Translations under genes and position numbers: made by a program
The notes under the pieces: model-generated
Told to the model about the DNA's origin: nothing
Seen by the model: the letters and a program-made list of their open reading frames with translations, nothing else
Databases searched by the model: none
In this document: one piece after another, positions 36,346 through 48,890 of the stretch
Layout of the letters: every line of letters begins with the position of its first letter
How positions within the stretch are numbered: the first letter of the stretch is position 1
DNA from: Laburnicola sp. R22_1
Taxonomy: Eukaryota; Ascomycota; Dothideomycetes; Pleosporales; Didymosphaeriaceae
Reading direction: 5' to 3'
Length of the DNA stretch: 64,000 nt
Assembly: GCA_014281115.1 (NCBI GenBank)
Contig: JACONQ010000011.1
Coordinates: forward strand, 1,178,001-1,242,000

Positions 36346-38399
36346 AAGCGGCAATGCGCTATGCGTCTGGCGTATAGGCAGCAGATAGGTAGTCTTATAT
36401 AGTATCTATTAGGCTATTTATTACAAGTAGTATAAGGCGTTATGGGCAGTTATGTATAGAGAATAGAAGGTAGTGGCGCTACTTAAAGGTAGTAAGTGTA
36501 AGAGAATTTGTAAATAGTTATTAGCGTTAAAAGTGCTTATAGGCAACTTACTATTACTTAATAGCTATATGTAGTATAAATAGGCGCGTCTACGCTGCGT
36601 GTAAATATTAAGTGAGAGATAGATTTACCTTTACCTTATCTAGACTACTGTTATAGTATATGTGGTAAGTTAGTGTAATTTATAGTAAAAACTAGATATT
36701 TACGTATATATATAGGATAGTAAAAGTATTTGCTAGGCCTATATCTAGGCCTATAGCTTATTTATATTAGATAGCTAACCCTCTAGTATGTCTATCTCTA
36801 CTAATAATAATGCTTACTTAAATAGGAGTATCTCCTTCTCTCTATATTCTTTAATAATATTGGCGAATATTTAACTAGAATACTTAAAAGATATATACTA
36901 ACGCTTGTAGTTATTATATATAGTACTCCCTCTTTATAGTTAGTATAATAAAAGAGGTTACGCGAGTATGGCTAAAGCTTATGCCTAAATTCTAAGATCT
37001 AAAAATGCTAAGTGTGCTTAAGTTTACTATTTAGCCTAATAAGAATATAGCGCTTTATTAATTAGCTATTATTATAAATATTAACCACCTATGCAAATGA
37101 GCTGTCCACGTAGTTAACTTAGTATGGCTTAGAGATATAGAATGGCAAGGGGCCTAGGAGGTTATAGGTAACTATATAGGTAGCTAGATAAGTAATATTA
37201 TTACTATAATTATTCTAGGTCTTAGAAGCGGTAAATTTTATATTTCTCTTTAATACTACATAGATAGAGTAAGTAGAATTTGGATAGTTAGGTGTGCATA
37301 ACTATTATAAGTACTAATAGTTTAGCTGCGTACTTTCCTAGCAAGCGAATAAAGTATCTAGAGAACTATTTAATTAAACGTAATTATTTCTAATACTTTA
37401 AGTATAAATACTATTAACTATAGGCCGCTAATTATAGGATAGTAGACTAATATAGGATAATAATAACATGTTGTGTTAGTTTGCGTTAGCCCTAGCATAG
37501 TAAATTCTTAGCATAACTAGACATTAGTAGAAATGCCAAAAGTAGTATATAAACTAATATAACCCACACTAAATAAGTGCGTATTATATAGCGTGTTTTA
37601 ATAGTATATAGAGCACTATATATAAGTATAAAGTTAATATTTAGCCGCTAGTGCGTGTGTGGCCGCACACTAAAGACCTAGTCTAGGCTAATTACGCACT
37701 AGATGCAATGCGCAAAGGCCAAATAATAAATAGTATATTATTAGCAGTCTATATAATAAATTATAATAATAGGTTATAGAGTTAGTATAATTATAAGGAC
37801 TATATAGACAGTTTTACGCCGCCTACACCTAATATAACCTAAGAGAGTGCACTATTAGATATTATGCCACGCGATAACTATATAAATTATAGTGGCAATA
37901 GCAATAGCAAGGTAGAGGTTAACAATAACAGTAATACTAAGGAGTATGAGCTAGAGATCTATAACATGGCCTTAATATATAGGAATAGCATAGAGAATAA
38001 CTATAGTGCGAATAATAATTAATAAACAATCTTAGCTTCCTTGCACGCGGCAAGTACGTTAATTATAAGCAGTCGCTAGACTTTTAAGGACGTTACTAGT
38101 TAATAAGCTAGCACCCCTATACATAGTTTATTCTAATAGCGGTAATATAGGTACTACCTCTAACACACTCTATAATATCGCGTTTGTACTAATAGTAAGT
38201 TATAGTAATAGTTTATACGCGCTCTTTAAAAACGAGATAAGTTATGCCTTTGCTAAGTGGCTATATAATATTTAGTGTATAAAAGGAGATGTTAACCTTT
38301 TATTTGCTAATAAGTGCTTATTAATATTTTTATCTTATATATAATTTTAAAACACTAAATAGTAGCACACGTTACTAGATAATATTAAGATAGGTATTA
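36346..38399. other. AT-rich interval upstream of the Plavaka-like remnant
   Basis: There is no intact frame. Near 37,890-38,020 the plus strand reads as an Asn/Ser-rich segment with Glu (NSNSKVEVNNNSNTKEYELE), possibly the N-terminal linker of the transposase that follows. Confidence 0.45.
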
Positions 38400-40300
38400 T
38401 AGGTTGCAAATAGGAAGAATATACTATATTCCTGCCTAATAGAGCACACAATATAGGAGATGGTTAACTCCTCTAATAGGATATACTTAGCGTTATTAAG
38501 TTCTAGATTAGCTTTAAACTGTTTAAAAAACATATAACTTATGCTCCTAAGTAAATACTAAAGAAAATAACTAATAGAGATAGCAACTTCCATAAGGTAA
38601 AGATATATATAGACCTATAAAACTCTAACTAGTAGTGAACTATGCAGACTAAACTACTAAAAGACTCTACTATTATACTAGTTATAATTAGAGTTAATAA
38701 GACATAACTAAGTAACCATTATAGTGACTAGGCGGCGTGGCTAGTATATATATCGATTGGCAACCTAGATATATATATCTAATAATTAAGAAAGGTTCTA
38801 GGTAATATACTTATAGTAATGCTGCTAAATATTAAGTAGTATAACAGAGACATTGCTATAAATACATACTACAAGGCGATAGTAAAAGTATTAGATTATA
38901 AGTGCTTCTATAAAACTATATTACGCTATCTAACTACCGCTAACTTAGTTATTAAGTTATTAGTTAAATAGGCATGTGTATAAGATGTGTGAATAGGTTT
39001 AAGAAAATGTACTATCTAATTATATGCGGTATTATAGCAGACTATAAGAAGTAAGTAATAATTATAGGGGTAAAAATAAGACAGCACTATATAGTGTGTT
39101 AAATATACCCCCAAATGCGAAATATAATAGTGTATACTAACTACACTAATAAGATATTAGTGAAATACGCGTCACATCGCTCGCACGATAGTATTATGGG
39201 TATAATTAGGAGGATAAAATAGACTGGCATTTGGAGTTCTTACCCAAAGTACATACACTAGATTAGGAACTTTGTATAGGAGTTCCTATTTATAAATATA
39301 TACATAGCTTTTATGCCAGACCTTTTATATTAACTCTATAAAAGACTTATAAAGTATACTATTAAGTGGCTAATAGGTCTAGTTAACTTAATATATGGCA
39401 ACTTAAGGGCATAATACATAATATTAGGGATAAGTTAGATTAATAAGTATTACTAAAAGGTGCCTTACTTCCTAGGCCTAAAAGTCTTTAACTATTTACT
39501 AGTTAGTTAAATATTATAATAGTCTAGAAACAAACAGAAGGCTCTTACAAAGCAGATTCTAGCAGTATTCGCCCCCCCTTCTATAAAGTAAGCCAGATGC
39601 TATATAGTATCTCTATAGGGTATGCGACTTTATTATAATTTTTTATTACTATAGCTATAATAAGGAAACACTTAGCTATATACTTAAATCCCTTTAGTAG
39701 GTTAACACGTATAAGTGGAAATTAGTTAGCTTTTGTCTACTACACATAAAGCACTTCCAGATACTAAAACTTTATATAATTACCTACTATATATAGATAG
39801 TATAGCAATATAGGCCACTACTAAACTATAATCCTGCCACGTATATAGAAGCCCCCTATATGTTCCTTATTAAGAACTAGTTCTAATTAATAAACTATAA
39901 GAAAACTCTAGCGTAGATAAGTAGTCTAAACGCTTAATAGACTAAGATTTAGATATATAAGACTCTAGCGAAGTACTACGTAGGGGAGCTAATAACTAAG
40001 ACATAGGGGCCAGAAGAGGTGCAGATAGGTAGACTGGCTAGACTAGCTCTATTAAGCTAATATAGCATTAACACGTCTAAATTCCTACTTATAAAAAAAT
40101 GGGTTAAATCTACATTATTAGACAACTATTTAAAATACTATAACTTATATTAAATTTCTTAGACTATGTAACGCGCTCGTGGTAATACTACAAAAGAAGA
40201 ATATAATTAAAGCTAGTAGAATAAGCTCGCATTAGAGAGATACTAAACAGCTTAAAGATAACTCTAGTTGGGTTAATCTCTATATAATAACGATTTACCC
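38400..40300 (+). pseudogene. Plavaka-like transposase remnant, RIP-destroyed
   Basis: Reading through TAG/TAA on the plus strand, two blocks are recognisable from the Plavaka family of fungal DNA transposons. The first is at 38,640-38,800 (VNKTQLSNHYSD, WLVYISIGNL; the family usually has DKTQLTNFSGDK...WPVYLTIGNL). The second is at 39,290-39,380 (NIYIAFMPDLLYQLYK, then IKYTIKWL; family CITPDLLHQLHKG). A downstream stretch with LLSTTHKALPD follows at about 39,730. The two blocks lie in different frames, so there is at least one indel or former intron. This is the only identifiable coding remnant of the 24.9-kb element and would have been its transposase or that of a nested passenger. Confidence 0.6.
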
Positions 40301-42186
40301 ATTATTTAGATACTAGAGGGAGACTAGAAGGCCAAATAGTAAAGTATTATAGGAAGACTAGGAGACTGTTTAATGTGTACTAGATTGGCAAGATAATAAT
40401 AAGTGGCTTAAATATAATATATAGGTTTAAGAATATAATTATAATAATACCTCTCTTAAAGATAGGCGTATAGACTAAATCTAGCTAATATTCACTATTG
40501 TAGAAAAAAACACTATATACTCTACTAAGTAAGAGAACCTATATATTTGCTTTCTTCTTAAGATATTTAAGATAGTAGAATAGGGATAACTAGACAATAT
40601 TTACAGTTTTGTTAAGCTTTAGAACTAGTTAGTCTAAGAAATATACTTAGGAGAAACTAGATACTAAGGGACTTATTAGTGCTTCTATATAGTATAGATT
40701 ATTAGCATAGCGTATATTATACTAGCGAAGAATACTAACGCAAACTATAGATATAATAGCGTCTAATCTAATAGTAGATCTAAAGCGAGTCCTAGTAACA
40801 ACTATATATTTATAGTTAATAACTATATTAACTTTTTAAAGTATAACGCTATATATAATAATAACTAGCAATTAAAGAACTAATAAGATATGGCGAAATA
40901 CATAGTAAGGTAGATAAAGGAAAATTAAAGGGATATATATAGGGAACTATTACGCATAATGTGTAGGATGGGTTTATTATTAGATAATAGTGCTTAGAAT
41001 ATTCATAGCTATTACTATAAGAATTAATTAATATAATAAATTCTATTAGTCTTATATTACTAAAGACATTATAGTGAATTACTATAATAGGATATAAACT
41101 ATAGTAACCGCACTATAGATATATTCTAAGCGGCCTAAGTAACTCTAAATATTCTATGTATACTAATGGCATACTAAAGTTATAGTAGTTCTCTTTTAAT
41201 AATAATGTGCTAACTCTAAAGTAAGCTAATAGTGGCAATAACGTGTAGTATAGTATATCCTTAACTTTAATAAAGTAAACTTTACCACTTTGCTTTATCT
41301 TAGCTTCTAAGGCTATATTGCTAAGCTGCCTAAGTAGGAGTTTAGCTCTAATATTATTAAGAAGTGCGTCTATTGCGCTAAGATAGACATTAAGACAATT
41401 ATAATTTAGGAGATAATATATAAAGAGGAGCTTAAGAAGCTAATACGCGACTTATATAGTAACTACGTTATTTAGACTACTCTTAAATTTGCGCCCACTA
41501 AGCTTTATCTTTACCTTATTAACGCTATGCGCCTTATCTTGTCTGGCATCTGCTAAACACTATATAGTCGCCTGTCTCTAATCTTACTATATAAGTAAGC
41601 CTCTGCTTTTATTATAGTTACAGAACAATATACATTATTACGCTTACTTATTTAATAATATTGTGCCCCCTATTAATAGTTATAGCTCTAGTTATACTAA
41701 TGGCCACAGCTATGCAAACGCCAAAGGCTATATTAATAGTAATAGCAACTTTAATAGTAGTAACAAAAACTTTTTCTAAGTTATAAGTAATAATAATAAA
41801 AGTTACAGCTTTAGTCTCCTTAGTTAGAAATTTATTACATTTTATAATCTGCCTATAATATATATCTTATGGCCGTGGAATAAGCATAGTAACCTAGGTA
41901 TAGTTATAGCGCTTCTAAGGGATTATTTATATTTGGCTTATACACCTACTTTGGCAAGATAGTAGTTACTATAGTTTAAATACTATTATAGTTATTTACT
42001 ATAATATTTTCGCGCATCTATAGTAACTATAGTTCGCACTAACAGCTAATATAAAGTAGAAATACTAAGATAATAGGGCAGGTTTTTAGCTAGCGAACGC
42101 GCTAACACCGCAATAATTCTACACTATAACACAATCTTATATAGAACTAGACTTTAAATATATATATATATATATATATATTATAT
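40301..42186. other. AT-rich interval with a (TA)n microsatellite
   Basis: I see no gene. The plus strand near 40,300-40,800 may be the C-terminal tail of the Plavaka-like protein. A pure TA run lies at 42,158-42,182. Confidence 0.45.
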
Positions 42187-42756
42187 CCTATATATATGGC
42201 TAAAGATACTATATAGAGTATCCTTAATATATTAGACACAGAGTATTATATTATATACTAGAAGGTAGAGGCTATCCTAGCCAGGAATAAGGTTTTAGGT
42301 AAGCCAATCTAAATAAACTTAGAGAAAGGCAGAGTAGCTATAATAGCGCGCGGGGTAGTAGATATATACCCTAAAATATTTATGTCTAAGTAAGTAATAA
42401 ACTATCTTCTAGAGATTATAAAATAGTATAACTAAAACTTCTTAAGGTTAATAAAACAGATATAACAATATAATAAAGTGGCAAATAGAAGGAAGCAAGG
42501 CTATAATAATATGCTTTTAGGCAAGTCTATATTCGCACTAGAGAATACGCGATTTATACTATGTAAAGGCGCTAAAGTAGTAGCAGTATATATTAAAGTG
42601 ATAGGACTATATTTAGATTCTATAGCGGCGCAGACCTCTAAAATAAGTAGGCGTAAGACTATAAAAAATATAGCAGCTATAGGCTTAGCAATAAACAACC
42701 CTATAACTGCGCCTACTACGTTCCTATTCTATACTATATTATATAAGACAAGTTAA
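42187..42756 (+). pseudogene. Unrecognised degraded reading frame
   Basis: From an ATG at 42,196 a plus-strand frame can be followed for ~187 codons, with TAG/TAA only at places that would have been Gln or Trp. The last 92 codons (from 42,478) are open and hydrophobic (VVAVYIKVIGLYLDSIAA, and TIKNIAAIGLAINNPI). I do not recognise it. It may be an accessory gene of the large element. Confidence 0.35.
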
Positions 42757-45012
42757 TACGTTAAAAAGCTAATAATAGGCAACTATAGACAACTCTAGTT
42801 AAGGATGTAGTATAACTAGACTACTATAGGCTAGTGTAAGAATATATTAGCTCTGTGAGCGAGTAAGTACTAGTAGTTAGCAGAATCTATAATATATATA
42901 TTATTAAGTTATATATATTATACCTACTAGTATATTATTGCAAAAGAATAGGTAGAGATTATTATACTAATAAGCATATAGAATAAGTAGCTTACTATAA
43001 ATATAATAGACAGCTAAATAAAAAGTAAAGCTAGTATTAATATATAAACGCAGTTAAGACGCACCTTAACTAGATAGACTAGTAAGTTAATAAAAGATTA
43101 ACTTTAATATAATAGCATAATAAGTTAAGCTATTTCTAAAACAAATGTGCTAGCTAATGCAACAAGACGTTCTATAACACTAGTTAATAGCCAGATAGCA
43201 ATATTAACCTATTTTTAGCTAGCGTAGGGGTAGCGCACACATATAGTACCTGCGACTAAGAGTATTAGGTACCTAATACTGCGCTATTCTAGGTGCACTT
43301 TTATTAGGACTATAATTATCCCTATAAAGAGTGCTATTAGAATATATAGTGTATGTAGACTAATAGTGTACTACTATTTATAATATGCTACCTACACTAC
43401 TATAAAGCCTAGAAAATAGATAGACAAGGCGTATATTATCTAATATTGCAAGTGAGAGGGGATGGCATAAGACTATAAGTATATTAATACAGCTAAGTAA
43501 ATTTACTATAAGTTGTAAATATTTTTACTATATAGGTAGTTAGCGCGCGCGCCTATTAAATATTAATACTAGTTATCTAGGCCTAGTAGTAAGCAAGAGC
43601 AATTAGAGTCTTTTATAAGTCGCGAAGAACTAGATCTATATAGTAAAACTAGCTTATAATAGGGTATTGGTTGCTTAATACTTATAACTATATGGCTTTA
43701 ACACACACTAACACCTAAAGACACTTAGAAAGAAGAGGAAAATAGCGTCTATAGTATAACTATCTTAATAACGCAGTATAGGTAAATAAGAAGATATACT
43801 AGCGACTTTTTAGTTATATTAAAAACTATTATATAAGGAACTATATTACTATAAAATCTATAAGTAGTTATTTATATAAGGCTTAGGCGCTACCTAATCT
43901 TATAATAGATTTATATACTACTAGTCTAAGCTTACTAAGAAGTAAGTCTAGTCTAATAATATTAGCTGCAAAAATGTCTTAGTAGAGGGTGGCATAAAGG
44001 CCTAAACTATCCTTATAAAAAGAGTCTATTATTGCGAAAGCTATTTCTATAATAGTAATTATAAGGTTACTAATAGAAAAGATGCCTATTAAGCTAATAA
44101 AGCCAACTCTATATATTAAAAGATATATAAAACTACTATAGCACCTAATTATAAACGCCTATGCTTAAGTATATAATATATTAACTATAAAAGAGTAGTA
44201 GAATATACTATATACTATTATAAATATAGGCTTAAGAATAGTATATATACTAGACTTATTAATATAAATAGTATAGGCTAATAAAATTAAGGTATATAAT
44301 AAAATCTAGAGCTATTATTTACAGTGCGTAGTAGCCGCTTAAGAAATAGTGCGAGACTATTACTAGTTATCTACTCCTACACTAGACATCTAGCCTAAAG
44401 TTTTAAGAGCACTAGAGAGGTTTAGCTTTCTCTTATTAGATATAGTTAAATATATTGCGCCTAACATACTTATTATATGCTCTTATAGTATACTAATACT
44501 AGAGTAGATAAAAAAGGGCAGGTTTTATAGCGACCTATTTATTAGTCTAGTAACTAGATATCTATTTAGCATAAATATTAGCTTTACCCCTATTATAAAG
44601 ATATCTAACTTAGAATAGTACTTCTAAACCCTAATAAAGAGTATAGTAGCATACTTTAGATTACTACTATATACTATACTAGAGAAGTGAAAAGGGGATT
44701 TAAGATTAACTTAACGCATCTTAGCAGATAAAATTAAGGGTAAGTAGCTTTACTTTTAAACTATGCAACTTGCTAATATTATAAGCCTTAAATAATACTA
44801 TTAATAGGCTATAAGAGAGGATAAGTACGTTAAAATAGACACTTACTAAGACATTTATATAGGGCTGTATTATAAGATAAGATTACTAAATTATAACATT
44901 ACTACTATTACTAAACAATAGTAACTGCAATAACCTATTTAATATTTACGCTCTTATATTACTAGAAGAGTTAATAAAGCTAGGGCTAAAGGGTGGCAAA
45001 GAGGCTGCGCAT
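42757..45012. other. AT-rich interval, nothing identifiable
   Basis: About 2.25 kb, closed in all frames. No repeat array or hairpin stands out. Confidence 0.5.
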
Positions 45013-45295
45013 ATTAAATCTAACAAGTGGAATAATATAGTAAGTTTACTATAAGTAATAATAAATAAGCGGTTAATAAGTATAGCTAGCGTTAAATAAG
45101 GGCAATATTAAACCTAACTAGTAGGATAATATAGTAAGTTTACTATAAGTAATAATAAATAAGCGGTTAATAAGCATAGTTCGCATTAGACAAGGATAAT
45201 ATTAAATCTAACTAGTAGGATAATATAGTAAGTTTACTATAAGTAATAGTAAATAGATAGTTAATAAGCATAGCTAGTGTTAGACAAGAGTAGTA
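45013..45295. repeat. 94-bp tandem repeat, three units
   Basis: The units start at 45,013, 45,107 and 45,202 with ATTAAATCTAACTAGTAGGA and contain AATATAGTAAGTTTACTATA. The three differ mainly by transitions. Confidence 0.85.
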
Positions 45296-46069
45296 TATAA
45301 GAGAACACTCTATTTAATATAAGTGCAGACGCGCGCAGTGCTAAAGGACTAATAATACCTAAACTTAGAAAAGATATTTATATTAATAACTATATTTATG
45401 CTAATATTAGACAGAGATGCAAAACAGTACGTATAAGATAGAATTATAGGTATTTTCTAATATTGTGTAAGAACCCACTTAACCTTAGAATTTCCCTTAA
45501 TACTAGTAATAATAAGAAGAAGTTTATATAAAGATATAAAGAGGGAGCTAGTCTACTAAAGACGCTTAGAAATAAGACTCTTAGCATAATAAGGTATATA
45601 GGAAAAAAGCTTAAGGCAGGTCTAATACTATATATAGCCTACTATAGCCCTAGGGAATACGTTATTACTAATAATAAGTCTTTTAATAGTATAGTCGCCT
45701 AGGTATAAGGTGTAAAGAACCTAAGCCTAAAGATAGCACTAGAGAGCGTGTGGTTCTAAAAGCCATAGTAACGCACTATATCTATAATTATCTAAGTGGC
45801 CTTTAAAGTAAACACTAACTATAGTATAGTATAGTTAAGTAATATACCTAACATTCTACGTATATAATATTAGTATACGTAACCCGCTTAGTATAAATTA
45901 GACCTGCCCTTACTACTACTACTAAGGGTAGTATACGCATTAACCCTACTAATAATCGTATATAAATAAAAACTACAAAGGCTAGCGTACTTATTAATCC
46001 TACTACTACTTATACTAATACAATAGCTAGTATATTAATTAATTTTACCACTACTTATATATAAATAAT
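45296..46069. other. AT-rich interval near the right end of the large element
   Basis: No gene is readable. It includes CTACTACTACTAAGGGTAGT-like sequence and joins the repeat shared with 17,860-18,033. Confidence 0.45.
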
Positions 46070-46460
46070 TAGAAGACTTTTATAGTAAATTATACTACGC
46101 TATATAGAAGTAAGTTATTATAAAGTATACACACTTATAAACTCTATAGTTAATACTAACTATATAAATATAGAAGTATATAAATTAGATAGTTAGTATA
46201 TATAGTGCGCTCTAGCTACAAATAGTATAGAATTAAGTATAGTTCTGCCTAGCGCTATAATACAAAGGCGTGTTATAGTAACTTATTATGCGTTTAACAC
46301 TAATTATACACAATTATACGTAAAGTTACGCAAGTGTATACAAAAAAAATAGGTATTACTAGGGCGCTTAGGGCGCATTTGGCGCGTAAGTGTACGCAGA
46401 CGTGTATAGAGCTGCACAGATGTCCTAGGTGCACATGCTTACTAAAAAAAAATTCTAATA
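46070..46460. repeat. Right-end block of the inner large element
   Basis: 46,070-46,265 matches 17,860-18,033. 46,300-46,460 matches 46,838-47,004 (AACACTAATTATACACAATT against TAATACTAATTATATATAAT, differing by C-to-T/G-to-A). It ends CTTACTAAAAAAAAATTCTA ATA, followed by TA. GC-rich words (GGGCGCTTAGGGCGC) survive here. Confidence 0.75.
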
Positions 46461-46835
46461 TAACTAAAAATTAGATAAAGTACTACTTAAGATATAGTAT
46501 ACTTTACTATAAATTATAATAAGTATACTATATATTTTCTATATATAGTATAGTAGATAATATATTATATATTATAAGAAGTCTTATTATAAATTTATAC
46601 TACTAAGAAAGAATACTTAGCTTTATATAGCTACTATAACTATATAAAAAGGCTATATAATATAAAAAGTAGATTAAATAGTAACTTAGTATATTATAAG
46701 TTATAGTAGATTATTATAAGTTACTATAAAGTAATATTAGTAGTATTCTATGATAAGTTATAAGGGATCTTAAAGTTACTAAGAAAAACTATCTGGCGGA
46801 CTAATCTATTCGGGCTACTAATAGAATATATTATA
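46461..46835 (+). mobile_element. Detached 3' end of pogo copy 2
   Basis: It starts with TAACTAAAAATTAGATAAAG exactly where copy 2 broke off at 21,559. It continues as copy 1 does (reverse of 593-975) and ends with the TIR CTAATAGAATATATTATA. Confidence 0.85.
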
Positions 46836-46837
46836 CT

Positions 46838-47004
46838 TAATACTAATTATATATAATTATATATAAAGTTATATAAGTATATATATAAAAAAATATTACT
46901 AGAGTGCTTATCAATAGAACGTATTTAGCGTATAAGTGTGTATAGGTATATATAGAGCTATATAGGTATTCTAGATATATATACTTACTAAAAAAATTCT
47001 AATA
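46838..47004. repeat. Right end of an outer copy of the large element
   Basis: It is a RIPed copy of 46,300-46,460, again ending TTCTAATA and followed by TA. It lies directly outside pogo copy 2, so it belongs to an older family member whose body continues to the left of 19,349. Confidence 0.7.
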
Positions 47005-47150
47005 TAGTCTATATATAAGAAAAGTATAGTTATAGTATTTAAACTTTAGTTTAGCATTTTATAAGTTATATATTACTTAAAAAAATTAGCCCCTCTACTA
47101 ATAAAAATATATTAGTTGCAATAATTAATTTAGACCTATATACTCCGTAC
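47005..47150. other. AT-rich edge of the repeat block
   Basis: Short AT-rich stretch with no gene. Composition changes sharply at about 47,150. Confidence 0.5.
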
Positions 47151-48890
47151 ACTTTAATAATACCTAAATCCTATAGAGTAAATGCAGCACATTTTAAGTA
47201 TATTACAGACGCCTTTTACATGGTATATCGTTTTGACAAAAAACACCTTCCTATTAATCTGGTCAAGAAAGTTGTGGTGAGGGAGGGGAAGAGTGTTCGA
47301 GAGGAGAAATTCGACGAAATCGTATTTGAGCTCCATCCACCCTCGTGCTCGAGCTCAGCGTTCCTGGACATAAGGTGGGATTTCGACAGTCCGGCATGAG
47401 GAAGCTTCTCTACAAGTCGGTAGGAGGTTGCGTCGTCGTAGCATTGCGAAAACTAGAAATGCGTGTTGGCGTAAAATAATGCTAGCGGACCAAAATTTTA
47501 CTGATGACACAGGCGTCGCAGCGTGCATGATGGCACGATGGACAGGCACGGCTTCGATAGGCTATCGAAGGATAGCCGCAGCCACTCTGACTCCCATTAG
47601 CAATCTATCGGCGAGCTCAGAATGCGTTACCTACACACTGCCACACGTAGGTGTACTTCTTGGCGTTGGGCAAGAGCCTAGGTTCGTACGTTGATTGTCG
47701 TCCTTCAACCTATACGATTATGAGTACAAATCAGAAGCTTGGCAGATAAAGAGAGCCATAGAAGGCATCCAATGCTTACCTGTATTTGTGCCGTTACGGC
47801 AACATCCATTACTGCACTCGCCGACGGGACAGTCTGTATACCACCAATCAACACCGATATTCTTCCACGTAGGCGTCCTCGTATTCCATTGAGCCATACG
47901 ATTTAAGAAGACGAACCTGTTCAATCATTCCCTCTATACAGAGACCGTAATGTGGGCACTCATGATGAATGACAGTGCATAATTTGGTTGGTTCGGTCTC
48001 CAAGGAAGAGTCATACGTTGAACTCCCGTTGAAAGATGGGAATTGCCGAACTCTCTTACGGTCCTGTGGAACCGTGCCTGGCTTTTTGCCAAATGTATCA
48101 TGCTTGTTGTGCCCTCCAGCAGCATAGGGCGTAGCCATATTAGTCCAATTGTTTGGGGGCCTATGCTGCGCCAATCAATTCTGCCGTTCTTTCTCCGCGG
48201 AAAAGAGTCGTTATTGAGAGCAATGTATGGGTCGAATGGGCAGAATGCCGAGAAGAGGTCTTCATCGATACAATTGACGCGTCCCACAGACGCGTCAGTC
48301 AGGTCCGTGCGGGTCTTTGAAATTCGACCGAGAGGATTAAAGGGGTCGCTACGACCTGTTTTAGAGCCAGACTTTCGGGAAAGATGTGAAAAGCACCAAA
48401 AAATCTGGCATTGAGTAGAGATATGATGATTACTTGCATTAGTACATTCCAGAGAGGTGTTTGCTTCAACACCGGCTCCGAAAAAGGAATCCCAAAACTG
48501 CGATGGCGATATCAGCCCTTTGGTGGACTTTACGCTGTTGGGTTAACATTGAGCCAGCTCATTATCTGTTCTCTCACAAGGATGTCAGTTTTTGGCCGGG
48601 GAATTGTGCCGTAGTCGAACTCAAAACGAAGACGGGAAGCAGCATACAAAGCGATGCGTGTGATGAACAACACCATCAAGATGTTGCTAGACAGTGCGGA
48701 CAAAGTCTGGACAAAAGTAGAACCCTCAGCAGCGGTCGCGCACAGTTCCGCTAGGTCATCAGTGTCACTGCTTCCGGAGGTCCTCGTTGCTTACTGCCCG
48801 ATTGCACCTGTACGGCGTACCCAGACACGGATGCTCGGATCGCTCGGCTCTCCTCACCCCCGAAACTCACCCAAAATTGACTTTAACAGC
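47151..48890. other. GC-balanced island without a convincing gene
   Basis: 1.74 kb of ordinary-looking DNA sits between two RIPed blocks. Frames are short on both strands. On the minus strand two overlapping frames (48287-47934 and 48174-47848) look protein-like (DEDLFSAFCPFDPYIALNND, then ECPHYGLCIEGMIEQVRLLK, YEDAYVEEYRC). Joined by an intron or a frameshift they could be a small gene or a pseudogene; the second has no ATG start. No known family was recognised. Confidence 0.4.

Larger units (their letters stand above)
21560..46460. mobile_element. ~24.9-kb AT-rich element (inner copy) inserted in pogo copy 2
   Basis: Its limits are defined by the break in pogo copy 2. The left end is CATTAGGAAAATTTTTC; the right end in reverse is TATTAGAATTTTTTTTTAG, an imperfect terminal inverted repeat. 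TA lies at both junctions (21558-21559, 46461-46462). Contents in order: 48-bp tandem repeats, two direct ~7-kb units, a Plavaka-like transposase remnant, unassigned AT-rich DNA, 94-bp tandem repeats and a right-end block that recurs at 46838-47004. Nearly all frames are closed by TAG/TAA. It may be a single giant element or a composite of nested ones that moved or was captured as a unit. Confidence 0.65.

Noticed and set aside
17224..46300. Mitochondrial DNA insertion as the source of AT richness
   Set aside because: No mitochondrial gene or rRNA/tRNA motif is readable; the AT richness coincides with transposon remnants and transition-type stops.
47934..48287. Resemblance of CPFDPY to the C-terminal FPFDPY motif of RNA polymerase I factor Rrn3
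   Set aside because: Only a six-residue resemblance; no other Rrn3 region was found on either strand nearby.
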